Assembly (NCBI GenBank): GCA_963662575.1
Contig: OY759723.1
Coordinates: forward strand, 1,116,001 to 1,180,000
Source of the DNA: Bin5 sp963662575
GTDB taxonomy: Bacteria; Chloroflexota; Anaerolineae; Caldilineales; Caldilineaceae
Length of the DNA stretch: 64,000 nucleotides
Direction of reading: 5' to 3'
Shown: piece after piece, positions 1-7,652 of the stretch
Layout of the letters: every line of letters begins with the position of its first letter
Numbering within the stretch: position 1 is the first letter of the stretch
Program-made: the position numbers and the translations under genes
The notes under the pieces: generated by a model
What the model was told of the DNA's origin: nothing
Database searches by the model: none
The model's input: only the letters and a program-made list of their open reading frames with translations

Positions 1-111
1 GATGTGCGTATCCATTCACTGGAAATTGACGGTGAGGGCAACGTTTTGAACGCGCCCGACAGCTACCGCAGGTTCTTCATGGAAGAAACAACACGATCTT
101 TGGGGTTGTAG
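1..111 (+). CDS. C-terminal fragment of an upstream gene, possibly an AAA/RecF-like ATPase
   Basis: An open frame runs from the window edge to a TAG at 109-111, giving 36 residues that end in RSLGL. A TAA follows at once, and the next gene's ATG begins at 115. The tail (an acidic D-G-E-G-N turn, then YRRFFMEE) resembles the C-termini of P-loop ATPases found next to PIN-like nuclease genes. That reading rests on memory of such pairs and on the tight linkage, because no catalytic motif lies inside the window. Confidence 0.45.
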   Translation, partial: DVRIHSLEIDGEGNVLNAPDSYRRFFMEETTRSLGL

Positions 112-114
112 TAA

Positions 115-579
115 ATGTGCGCGATTGTTGACGTAAACGTCTCCCACGAAATCTTTGGCGACGATCGACCCAAAGCTGGTGAGAGGTTTTTCGAAAGGAT
201 CGATTCTGGCTCTCTTCGTCTTGTAGTTAGTAGAAAGCTTCTTGCCGAACTCAACTATGGGAATGCCCAGAAGTGGATACAGCAAGCGATACTTGCTGGG
301 AAAGTACGCCAGGAGACAACCGGCACAGTGGACGAAAGGGAGGAGGAACTCAGCAGAGAGGGGAGATGCCTTTCGAACGACGCACATATCATCGCGTTGG
401 GTCAGATCAGTGGCGCTCGCCTTCTGTACTCAAATGACAGAGCTTTGCAAGAGGATTTCCGAAACAAGCGCCTGATCGATAGGCCGCGAGGAAAAGTGTA
501 TTCGACAAATGAGCGCAAAGACTTCACAAGCGTCCACGCAGGACTACTGAACAACAGGAACCTGTGCCGGAATCGATGA
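115..579 (+). CDS. PIN-like nuclease-family protein
   Basis: The 154-residue protein has the acidic layout of a PIN-type RNase fold: D6 in a hydrophobic first strand (AIVDVNV), E45 in a helix after the second strand, D89 in the SND motif, and D108 in YSND near the end. It begins three bases after the preceding stop, so the two genes are very likely co-transcribed. Length and motif spacing fit single-domain PIN proteins, but no ribbon-helix-helix antitoxin precedes it, unlike the vapBC pair at 10.7 kb. It could serve an ATPase-linked defence or RNA-processing role, which is inference. Base composition is more AT-rich than the sugar genes downstream. Confidence 0.65.
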   Translation: MCAIVDVNVSHEIFGDDRPKAGERFFERIDSGSLRLVVSRKLLAELNYGNAQKWIQQAILAGKVRQETTGTVDEREEELSREGRCLSNDAHIIALGQISGARLLYSNDRALQEDFRNKRLIDRPRGKVYSTNERKDFTSVHAGLLNNRNLCRNR

Positions 580-660
580 ACCGCCAGTCTCAGACCTCGC
601 TGAGACCGAAACCGCGGGGTGTCCTCTGAAAACAAAAGGCCAAGAACCAGAAACCATCGG

Positions 661-1362
661 ATGAATCGCAAACGGATCGCCGCAACTGTTGTCGGACTGG
701 CCCTCGCGGCTGGCGTCGGGCTGGCTATCCTCTTCTTCACCACCCGCGTCCCGGACGCTGACAGCCTGCCGGATGAGGCGGCGGCGCGGCTTGAACAACT
801 GCAGACTGTCCAGGGACGGCTTCAGCTGGGAAAAGAAGACCAAATGATCGAGTACGAGTTGTGGGTGCAGCGGCCCCGTCATCTGCGCGCCGAGGCAGAA
901 CTGGAGGGCCTGGGTCGCAAGGCCGTCTATATCATGGTCTTCAACGAAGAGGAAGCCTGGATGTACGACCCGCTGCTGGAACTCGCCACAGTCTCCGATC
1001 GGACAGAAGGATCGACGGTGGCAAGCACGCGCTTCGGCAGGTCACTGCTGGAAACAATGCCGGATGATGTGTTGGCGGCCCTGCACGCGGGTGATCTGCA
1101 GATTATCGGCGAGGAGCCGGTGGCCGGTCGCAATGCGCTGCGGGTGCAGATGCTGCTGCCGCCGGCGCAGAATCCCCTGGCAGAGATGGGCGAGCAACTG
1201 ACCGTCTGGCTGGACAGAAGTACCTACTATCCCCTGGCCATCGAAGGCGATACCGGCTTCCGCATGCGTTTCGACTTCATCAAATTCGATGAAGCGATCG
1301 ATCCGCGGACATTCGTCTTTTTCCCGCCACCGGGCGCGACCGTGCGTCGGATCGGTGAGTAA
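661..1362 (+). CDS. LolA-like / outer-membrane lipoprotein-sorting-type exported protein
   Basis: The 233-residue protein has a basic N-terminus and one hydrophobic segment (about residues 6-27), then an extracytoplasmic beta-rich domain with repeated short strands ending in FVFFPPPGA, as in LolA/LppX-type shallow barrels. In Chloroflexota such proteins are exported, but their lipid partners are unknown. The ATG at 661 was chosen because the membrane segment follows immediately; an in-frame GTG at 619 would add a 14-residue tail. The stop overlaps the GTG start of the following MFS gene by 8 bases, which suggests translational coupling. Confidence 0.6.
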   Translation: MNRKRIAATVVGLALAAGVGLAILFFTTRVPDADSLPDEAAARLEQLQTVQGRLQLGKEDQMIEYELWVQRPRHLRAEAELEGLGRKAVYIMVFNEEEAWMYDPLLELATVSDRTEGSTVASTRFGRSLLETMPDDVLAALHAGDLQIIGEEPVAGRNALRVQMLLPPAQNPLAEMGEQLTVWLDRSTYYPLAIEGDTGFRMRFDFIKFDEAIDPRTFVFFPPPGATVRRIGE

Positions 1363-2653
1363 CCAGGAGCCGCGCGCGGACGAGCGCGCAGAGATGCCGC
1401 GGGGCTTTGCCCGTTTTCGCAATATCCTGGCGGCCTGTATCGCCACCCGCCTGGCAGTCGATACAACTACACAACTTTTCTTCCCCTTCCTGCGGACGGT
1501 TGCGCTGGGGTTGGGGATGGATATCGTTGTCCTGGGCCGTCTTGTCAGTTTGCGCAGCCTGGCGGGGTTGAGCGCGCCGCTGTTCGGCAGCGCTGCGGAC
1601 AACTACGGCTACCGGCGCATCATGCGCTTGTCGCTGCTATTGATAGCGGCGGGCATGTTTCTGCTAGGCAGCGGCGCAGGGGTCTGGTCGGTCGTGGTTG
1701 GCATGATCGTGTCGGGGGCGGGGCTGACGGGCTTCCTACCGACATGTCAGGCGTATATCAGCGCGCGGCTGCCGTTTGCGCAGCGGGCGCGGGGCATTGG
1801 GATATTGGAGTACTCCTGGGCTCTGGCGGGCATAATCGGTCTGCCGCTGATGGGCTTTCTCTTTGGCCGCTTCAGCTGGAGACTCCCGTTTTTCGTGCTG
1901 GGCGGGGCGATGCTGGCAGGCTGGGTTTTGATTAGACTTTTGCCGGAAGCAACGGCCGGCGTCCCGGTGATGGACCCCGAAAGGGCGCGGCGTCGGGAAG
2001 CGGCCCGAAAGAGGCTCAGGAGCCGCTCTTTCACTCCTCTACTCTCTTCCCTCCCCCCTCTGCGTGCGCAGACCATCACCGGTCTTTTCGATCTCGGCCC
2101 AAACTGGCGCCCGGCCCTGGCCGTGATCAGCGCAAACGCGCTCTTCTATTTCAGCCAGGTCCACATCCTGATTGCCCACGGCGCGTGGCTGGAAACCGAA
2201 TACGGCCTGGTCCCGGAAACCCTGGGCCTGGTGGCTTTTGCGCAGGGCGCGGCAGACCTGTGCGGCAGTGTGCTCGTCTCGTTGATTACCGACCGGGTCG
2301 GCAAGAAACGGGCCGTGCAGGCCGGCATGCTGGGATCTCTATTGGTCTACATGTCGCTGCCGCTTGTCAATGTCGGACTGGCGCCGGTGGTTGCGGCTCT
2401 GGTGCTGCTGCGGTTCGTGTTCGAGTATGGGATCGTGAGCGCGATCGCCCTGATCAGCGAGCAGGCGCCGGACCGGCGGGGAAAGCTTATCTCCCTCTCG
2501 GTGGCGCTCAATCTGCTGGGCTCCACGTTCAGCGGATTTACGGGGCCGTGGATGTATACTCGTTTCGGCGTGTGGGGGCTGGGGCCGGTGGCGGCGGTGG
2601 GTACCCTTTTTGCGTTTGTGCTGTTGACAGTTTGGGGGCGCGAGTCGGCCTGA
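1355..2653 (+). CDS. MFS transporter (paralogue 1)
   Basis: A twelve-helix major facilitator permease. Visible marks are the A-loop-like G-S-A-A-D-N-Y-G-Y-R-R after helix 2, its second-half counterpart ITDRVGKKR, and a conserved end (SEQAPDRRGK, then TGPWMYTRFG). The GTG at 1355 lies inside the end of the previous gene; its first residues (VSNQEPRADE) match the N-terminus of the paralogue at 4186, which supports this start over the ATG at 1394. The central cytoplasmic loop contains a 35-bp run of 7-bp repeats (2026-2060) that the paralogue lacks. The substrate is unknown; sugars or glycosides are plausible from the neighbouring GH32-like gene. Confidence 0.85.
   Translation: MSNQEPRADERAEMPRGFARFRNILAACIATRLAVDTTTQLFFPFLRTVALGLGMDIVVLGRLVSLRSLAGLSAPLFGSAADNYGYRRIMRLSLLLIAAGMFLLGSGAGVWSVVVGMIVSGAGLTGFLPTCQAYISARLPFAQRARGIGILEYSWALAGIIGLPLMGFLFGRFSWRLPFFVLGGAMLAGWVLIRLLPEATAGVPVMDPERARRREAARKRLRSRSFTPLLSSLPPLRAQTITGLFDLGPNWRPALAVISANALFYFSQVHILIAHGAWLETEYGLVPETLGLVAFAQGAADLCGSVLVSLITDRVGKKRAVQAGMLGSLLVYMSLPLVNVGLAPVVAALVLLRFVFEYGIVSAIALISEQAPDRRGKLISLSVALNLLGSTFSGFTGPWMYTRFGVWGLGPVAAVGTLFAFVLLTVWGRESA
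2026..2060. repeat. Heptad array inside the MFS paralogue 1 reading frame
   Basis: Five consecutive 7-bp units, read on the minus strand as GAGGGGG, GAGGGAA, GAGAGTA, GAGGAGT and GAAAGAG. Thirty-five bases is not a multiple of three, yet the frame stays open and encodes a Ser/Pro/Leu-rich stretch of the central loop. The paralogue at 4186-5514 has a Gly/Ala-rich loop here instead. The same GAGNNNN pattern recurs in the gap at 17001-17035. Confidence 0.7.
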
Positions 2654-2687
2654 CGGCTTGCACTGAGATTGGGCACGGGGGCAGATC

Positions 2688-4115
2688 ATGACAGTTCTTT
2701 ACCGACCTGACGACGGAGTGGCGGGTGACTTCATCCCCTTCTATTGGGAGGGTGACTACCACCTTTTCTACATCAAGGAATATGGGGCTGAGACCGGCCA
2801 TGGCCCGGGCCGGCCCTGGTATCATCTCGTGACGCGCGACTTTGTCCACTTCGAGGAATGGGGCGAGGCGATAACACATGGAGCGGCTGACGAGCAGGAT
2901 GTCGATGTCGGCACAGGCTCCGTGATCGCAGGCGACGGCATTTTCTACATCTACTTTACGGGCATCAATCCATCCTTCGCCGGTACCGGCAAGGCGGCGC
3001 AGGTGGTGATGCGCGCCACCAGCACCGACCTGCGTACGTGGCACAAGGATCCTGACTTCATGTTCTTTGCGCCTACAGAGCTTGGATATGAGCTGGACGA
3101 CTGGCGCGATCCGTTTGTCTTCTGGAACGAGGCGGCCGGAGAATACTGGATGCTGATGACGGCGCGGCGAGATAGCGGACCGGTTCGCAACCGGGGCTGC
3201 ATCGGCCTGGCGGTCAGCTCCGACCTGGTGAACTGGGAGGGACGGCCGCCGCTGTGGGCGCCGGATGAGGTATGGGCGCACCCGTGCCCGGACCTGTTCC
3301 GTCATGGCGACCGGTGGTACCTAGTCTACTCCGTCTCGAGGGAGTGGATAGCAACGCATTACCGGATGGCGCACAGCTTGGCGGGGCCTTGGATATCTGC
3401 AGCCGACGATATGTTTGATGGTCTTGTCTACGGCGCAGCCAAGACGGCGGGAGATGGATCGCATCGCTATACCTTTGGCTGGCTGCCGACGCGCGCCGGC
3501 GAGTCCGACGATGGCGACTGGCTGTGGGGCGGCAATCTGGTCGTCCACGAGGTTGTGCCGCAGCCGGATGGCGCCTTGACTGTACGCATACCCGAAACGA
3601 TCGCCAGCGCTTTCGTCAAGCCGGCGCCGCTTTTGCCCCAACCAGTGCTCGGCGACTGGGAGGTCCAGGAGGAGAGCGCCGCGACATCTGCGATCGGCCG
3701 CTACTCTCTGATGACGCTGGGGGAGATGCCCGACGAGTGTCTGATCGAGGCGACTGTGACGTTCGGGCCAGGGTTGACCAACTGCGGCCTGCTGCTGCGC
3801 GCCAGCGATGATCTGGAGTCCTACTACCAGGTGCGGCTGGAGCCGGCCAGGAACAGGGTCGTGCTGGACCGCTGGTCGCCGCAGTTCAGCGTAACCACGA
3901 CGAATCCGCCCTTAATGCTCGAACGCAGGGTCGAACTGGCGCCGGACAGACCGATTAAGGTGCAGCTGCTTGTCGACGGCACGGCGCTGGTGGTCTATGT
4001 CGATGGGCGGGTGGCGCTTTCGGGCCGAATTTATGACCGGCGCGGGGGCGCGCTGGGCCTCTTCGCGACCGAGGGCGAGGCCCGGTTTGACGGGATCAGG
4101 ATGGCAACCAGATAA
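2688..4115 (+). CDS. GH32-like glycoside hydrolase (five-bladed propeller plus C-terminal beta-sandwich)
   Basis: The 475-residue protein starts with a propeller strand (GDFIPFYWEGDYHLFY), has the WRDPFVF block matching the RDP transition-state motif of GH32/GH68, and HPCPDLF where the EC(P)D acid/base motif normally lies. The last 150 residues form a lectin-like sandwich (GLLLRASDDLESYYQVRLE). GH32 enzymes cleave fructosides. Here the N-terminal WMNDPNG motif is absent and the Glu before CPD is replaced by Pro, so substrate and activity are uncertain. No signal peptide is visible. It lies between two paralogous MFS genes, with a GGGGGC ribosome site just upstream. Confidence 0.75.
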   Translation: MTVLYRPDDGVAGDFIPFYWEGDYHLFYIKEYGAETGHGPGRPWYHLVTRDFVHFEEWGEAITHGAADEQDVDVGTGSVIAGDGIFYIYFTGINPSFAGTGKAAQVVMRATSTDLRTWHKDPDFMFFAPTELGYELDDWRDPFVFWNEAAGEYWMLMTARRDSGPVRNRGCIGLAVSSDLVNWEGRPPLWAPDEVWAHPCPDLFRHGDRWYLVYSVSREWIATHYRMAHSLAGPWISAADDMFDGLVYGAAKTAGDGSHRYTFGWLPTRAGESDDGDWLWGGNLVVHEVVPQPDGALTVRIPETIASAFVKPAPLLPQPVLGDWEVQEESAATSAIGRYSLMTLGEMPDECLIEATVTFGPGLTNCGLLLRASDDLESYYQVRLEPARNRVVLDRWSPQFSVTTTNPPLMLERRVELAPDRPIKVQLLVDGTALVVYVDGRVALSGRIYDRRGGALGLFATEGEARFDGIRMATR

Positions 4116-4185
4116 CTTTCTGCTGCAGGCGACTCGATGGCAACTGACTTCTTCTCATCCACAGGCGCGACCTTGCGCCGTATTC

Positions 4186-5514
4186 ATGACTAGCCATCAG
4201 CCGCGCGCAGACGAGCCGCGAGGTTTCTCCCAGTTCCACCGTATCCTGGCGGCCTGTGTCGCCACCCGGATCGTCGTCGACACATCGATTCAACTCTTCT
4301 ACTCTTTCCTGCAGGTAATCGCTTTGGGGATGGGCCTGAACGTCATCGTGCTGGGGCGGATGCTGAGCCTGCGCAGCGCGGTGGGGCTGAGCGCGCCGCT
4401 GTTCGGCAACACGGCGGACCGGTACGGCTACCTGCGCGTCATGCGCGTGGCCCTTGTACTTGCCGCGGCCGGCACCTTTCTGCTGGGCAGCGGGGGCGGG
4501 TTCTGGACGGTGGCGGCCGGGATGGTCCTTTCGGGTGTGGGGTTGACGGGCTTCATTCCGACCGTCCTGGCGTACATCAGCGCGCAGCTGCCCTTTGCGC
4601 AGCGGGCGCGCGGCATCGGTATCCTGGAGTACTCGTGGGCCTTGGCGGGGATCTTTGGCCTTTCGCTGATGGGTCTCCTTTTCAACCATTTCAGCTGGCG
4701 GCTTCCTTTTGTCGTTCTGGGTGCTGCGATGCTCGGGAGCTGGGCACTGCTCGGCCTGTTGCCGAAAGCGCCCAGAGGCGTAGAGGCCACAGCGGGCGCG
4801 GACAGCGAAGCGGGCGGGCCGGCGGAGGCGACCGCGGCAGGTGGAGGAGGCGGGGCAGGCAAGGCCGTCGGGAAAAAGAGTGTACCGCCTTACACCGCTC
4901 GCATTTCGACCATCGCGCCCGGCGCGGTGCGGCGCATCGCGGACATCTTCGATCTCGGTTGGAACTGGCGCTCGGCATACGCGGTCATCGGCGCGAACTG
5001 CCTCTTTCTATTCAGCCAGGGCCACGTGATGATTGCGCACGGCGTCTGGCTGCAGACCGAATACGGCCTGACCGCGTCGGGCTTGGGGCTAGCGGCCCTG
5101 GCCCAGGGTGCGGCGGACCTGGCCGGGGCGGTACTGGTCTCGTTGATCACGGACCGGGTCGGCAAGAAGCGATCGTTTCAGGCGGGGATTCTCGGTTCGA
5201 CGCTGTTCTTCGGCCTGCTGCCCGTTGTCAATATCGGGCTGTGGCCGGTCATGGTTATGCTGGTGCTGCTGCGTTTTGCGTACGAGTACGGGCTTGTGAG
5301 CGCCATCGCGTTGATCAGCGAACAGGCCCCGGACCGGCGGGGCAAGTTGATGTCGCTGACGGTGGCGATCAATCTGGTGGGCATTACGTTCACCGGGTTT
5401 ACGGGGCCGTGGATGTACACCCGCTTCGGCGCGTGGGGGCTGGGGCCGGTGGCGGCCGGTAGTACGCTGGCGGCGTTTGTCCTGGTGACGGTGTGGGGGC
5501 GCGAGTCGGCGTGA
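4186..5514 (+). CDS. MFS transporter (paralogue 2)
   Basis: A close paralogue of the permease at 1355-2653: the same PRADEPRGF-like N-terminus, the same ISEQAPDRRGKL block near helix 10 and the same TVWGRESA ending. It has twelve predicted helices. The central loop is Gly/Ala-rich (about residues 198-235) and contains no heptad array. The start is the ATG at 4186, by comparison with paralogue 1; an upstream in-frame start would overlap the GH32-like gene. The pair surrounding one glycosidase suggests uptake of substrate and product, or simply a local duplication. Confidence 0.85.
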   Translation: MTSHQPRADEPRGFSQFHRILAACVATRIVVDTSIQLFYSFLQVIALGMGLNVIVLGRMLSLRSAVGLSAPLFGNTADRYGYLRVMRVALVLAAAGTFLLGSGGGFWTVAAGMVLSGVGLTGFIPTVLAYISAQLPFAQRARGIGILEYSWALAGIFGLSLMGLLFNHFSWRLPFVVLGAAMLGSWALLGLLPKAPRGVEATAGADSEAGGPAEATAAGGGGGAGKAVGKKSVPPYTARISTIAPGAVRRIADIFDLGWNWRSAYAVIGANCLFLFSQGHVMIAHGVWLQTEYGLTASGLGLAALAQGAADLAGAVLVSLITDRVGKKRSFQAGILGSTLFFGLLPVVNIGLWPVMVMLVLLRFAYEYGLVSAIALISEQAPDRRGKLMSLTVAINLVGITFTGFTGPWMYTRFGAWGLGPVAAGSTLAAFVLVTVWGRESA

Positions 5515-5534
5515 GTAAATTCTGTGGACAGTTG

Positions 5535-5718
5535 TCCATTTTGGCGGGCGGGCCTTCGGCCTTCCCTTGCGCGGCGGGACACCCCCCGCAACGCCTCTCT
5601 CAAAGAGCACGCCTCACCAACGGTTCGCCTTCATCGCAGTATTGCGCCTCAAGCAAGATTGCGGGAACCAATTACGTAACGAGACGGCCTGAATGGCAGA
5701 GATGAAGTACTGGACGTG
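5535..5718 (+). repeat. Dispersed repeat, copy A (about 190 bp)
   Basis: This segment matches the reverse complement of 15108-15308 at several ordered blocks: TTTTGGCGGGCGGGC, CCTTCCCTTG, CCCCCGCAACGCC, CTCACC, TTACGT, GCCTGAATGG and AAGTACTG. Spacing between blocks is similar in the two copies. No gene is supported in it. The GC-rich first half could form hairpins. Confidence 0.65.
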
Positions 5719-6078
5719 AATAGCCAGCGTTGGTCAAGGCAGGCGTTGCAGATAATGTCAGTGGCATCAGAGCCGTACCACAGCTGTCCTGCAGATCCTG
5801 ATTCAGACATCCAGCCCATCTCCCCAGAACCTAGTCCGAATGAAGCTATCAAAAAACTAGATCCAAAAACTGATGAAGATCCCATATGAGACCAAGAGTA
5901 TTGGTCGAAGGTAACCGGTTCTTGATCGAACCATCAGACAGACTCGTAATTGGAGGGTGAGGCAGGAGTGATAGTTCGACCGGATATGGGAAACTAAAGT
6001 CAGACGTTTGCCGGTTGCCGGGCACGAGGAAGTGACGGCAGAAACCGAAATAACATTTCAAAGAGGAGTAAATCCATA
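5719..6078. other. Non-coding gap, lower GC, no feature recognised
   Basis: These 360 bases hold no convincing reading frame on either strand and no RNA gene that I recognise. Base composition falls toward that of the next gene, so the island boundary probably lies near 5.7 kb. The only clear signal is the AAGAGGAG ribosome site at 6061-6068 for the gene at 6079. Confidence 0.5.
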
Positions 6079-7185
6079 GTGACCAGAAAGAATCGGACAG
6101 TAGCGGCTCGGCAGAAGTCTCTACAACCGGATTCACCGGAAGCGAACTTTTCGCTAGCCGGAGTGCGGCGCATGCACGCGGCCACAGGGAGTAGGGAGTT
6201 CAATTGCACAATTAATGGGTATTGTCGAACACAGATTTTCGAGTTTCCCAGAATCGATTTCCGTCCAGACGGCGACGAACCCCACCACGAAATTTATGTG
6301 TCTCCCTCGGTTAAGGCGTGTGTCACTTCAAATCTAGTGGACTATTTCGTAAACTCGACGTGTAGTGAACATTACGCCATCTGCCCTAGCCTGCGCTACA
6401 GGGTCGGCGAGACCGATGAGAAGATCAGATCTCAACAAAAGGATCGAGTTCCGGTATTCCTCGTGATCGAGGAGGTCAACCAATTGACGCCGGTGGAGAT
6501 GATGAAGGGTGAATGCAGTATATTGGAAGAGGTAGTTGTGGAAGACGGCGAAAAGGTACCCATGATAGTAGGCGGTAGGGAGGGCGAGAAATTCATCACT
6601 GCTTTTGCTACCAGTGACGGAGCGTGGCCGGACCTGCCCAGTAACCAACAGTTGGTCAACATGATTCTTGCGGGCGTACGTGTGGGTCAGCAGACTGCAG
6701 AGCCGATACGCAAATTCCTAGACATGAATGGTCTAGTGACAGACGATGGGCGGTTCGTTGGAATGTCGCGTACTACAGTGTCGGCAAGAGTGGACTTAAC
6801 GTCGCCGATCGATACCACAGCCTACAGAAGCAGAGTATCTGAAATACGTAAGGCTATTACTGCATTGGAACAGGATATGGGTACTCCCCACCTGGCGCTG
6901 CTAACTAACGCGATGTACAGAGATGAGTACGGGGACGATGCCTATGAACGCCTCCATTACTTGCAGTTATGGCAATCGTTGACGGAGGCGGGACCGAGAT
7001 TGCTGAACTACCAGGGGAATAATATCAGGAATGACAACATAGTTGTGGCAGGCAAGAGGACCCTACGGCAGCTAACAGAATACAGGGATGACATCGCTCA
7101 TTGGTGGACGGAGGCTATTGATGAGAACCTCTTAGGAGACATTCAGCTAACAATAAACGAGCTGATTCGTCGCAAGTATTTCTGA
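6079..7185 (+). CDS. Unrecognised protein with a C-terminal HEPN-type R-x4-H motif
   Basis: The 368-residue protein starts at a GTG preceded by AAGAGGAG ten bases upstream. I do not recognise the family. It appears soluble: a mixed N-terminal half (about 1-200), a middle segment, then an alpha-helical C-terminal third. There R336-D-D-I-A-H341 lies between two predicted helices, as in the RNxxxH signature of HEPN ribonucleases. Codon use and GC are lower than in flanking genes, and it stands alone between two gaps, which suggests transfer. HEPN assignment rests on the motif and its helical context only. Confidence 0.6.
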   Translation: MTRKNRTVAARQKSLQPDSPEANFSLAGVRRMHAATGSREFNCTINGYCRTQIFEFPRIDFRPDGDEPHHEIYVSPSVKACVTSNLVDYFVNSTCSEHYAICPSLRYRVGETDEKIRSQQKDRVPVFLVIEEVNQLTPVEMMKGECSILEEVVVEDGEKVPMIVGGREGEKFITAFATSDGAWPDLPSNQQLVNMILAGVRVGQQTAEPIRKFLDMNGLVTDDGRFVGMSRTTVSARVDLTSPIDTTAYRSRVSEIRKAITALEQDMGTPHLALLTNAMYRDEYGDDAYERLHYLQLWQSLTEAGPRLLNYQGNNIRNDNIVVAGKRTLRQLTEYRDDIAHWWTEAIDENLLGDIQLTINELIRRKYF

Positions 7186-7652
7186 TTGACATTCTTGAGG
7201 AGTAGCACAGATGGTATTCCTAGGCGACGCAATACTGGCGTTGCCCTACTGACTCCTCCTCGTGCCGGCATCTCCTCATTGTGGCAAACGGTGGCTGCTT
7301 TGCGCATCTTGTGAACGCTTGTCGGTGTCGAACCGACCGCTAATGAGTAAGGTAAGTTTCATTTGGGATCCAAATCTGAAACTCCTTATTCCTGATTCAG
7401 ACAGACCATCTTCCAGAGCTCCGGACCATTTCAAAAGGTTCAGGCCACGATCCATTTCACTTGGATGGCTTATATTGCCCTATCTTGAGAATTCCCTCGG
7501 GACATAGCTTAGCAGTTACCAATGATTTGCGCTGTTCATATAAGCCGTGCCATGATCATTCCGTTTTCTCCATCAGATCATTCCAGTCAATCAGACGTCA
7601 CTACACCGGCGGTTAAGTCCGGCCCGCACACACGGTACTGAGGAATCCTCAT
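7186..7652. other. Non-coding gap downstream of the HEPN-like gene
   Basis: An imperfect inverted repeat (GAGGAGTAG near 7198 against CTACTGACTCCTC near 7246) encloses a second hairpin, which could end transcription of the upstream gene, although no T-run follows. A short GTG-started frame (7262-7507) has no recognisable family, no ribosome site and no coding-like composition, so I do not call it. An AGGA site at 7640-7644 serves the sulfatase. Confidence 0.4.

Noticed and set aside
7262..7507. 81-codon GTG-started frame after the HEPN-like gene
   Set aside because: No ribosome site, no recognisable domain and a composition unlike coding DNA of the window.
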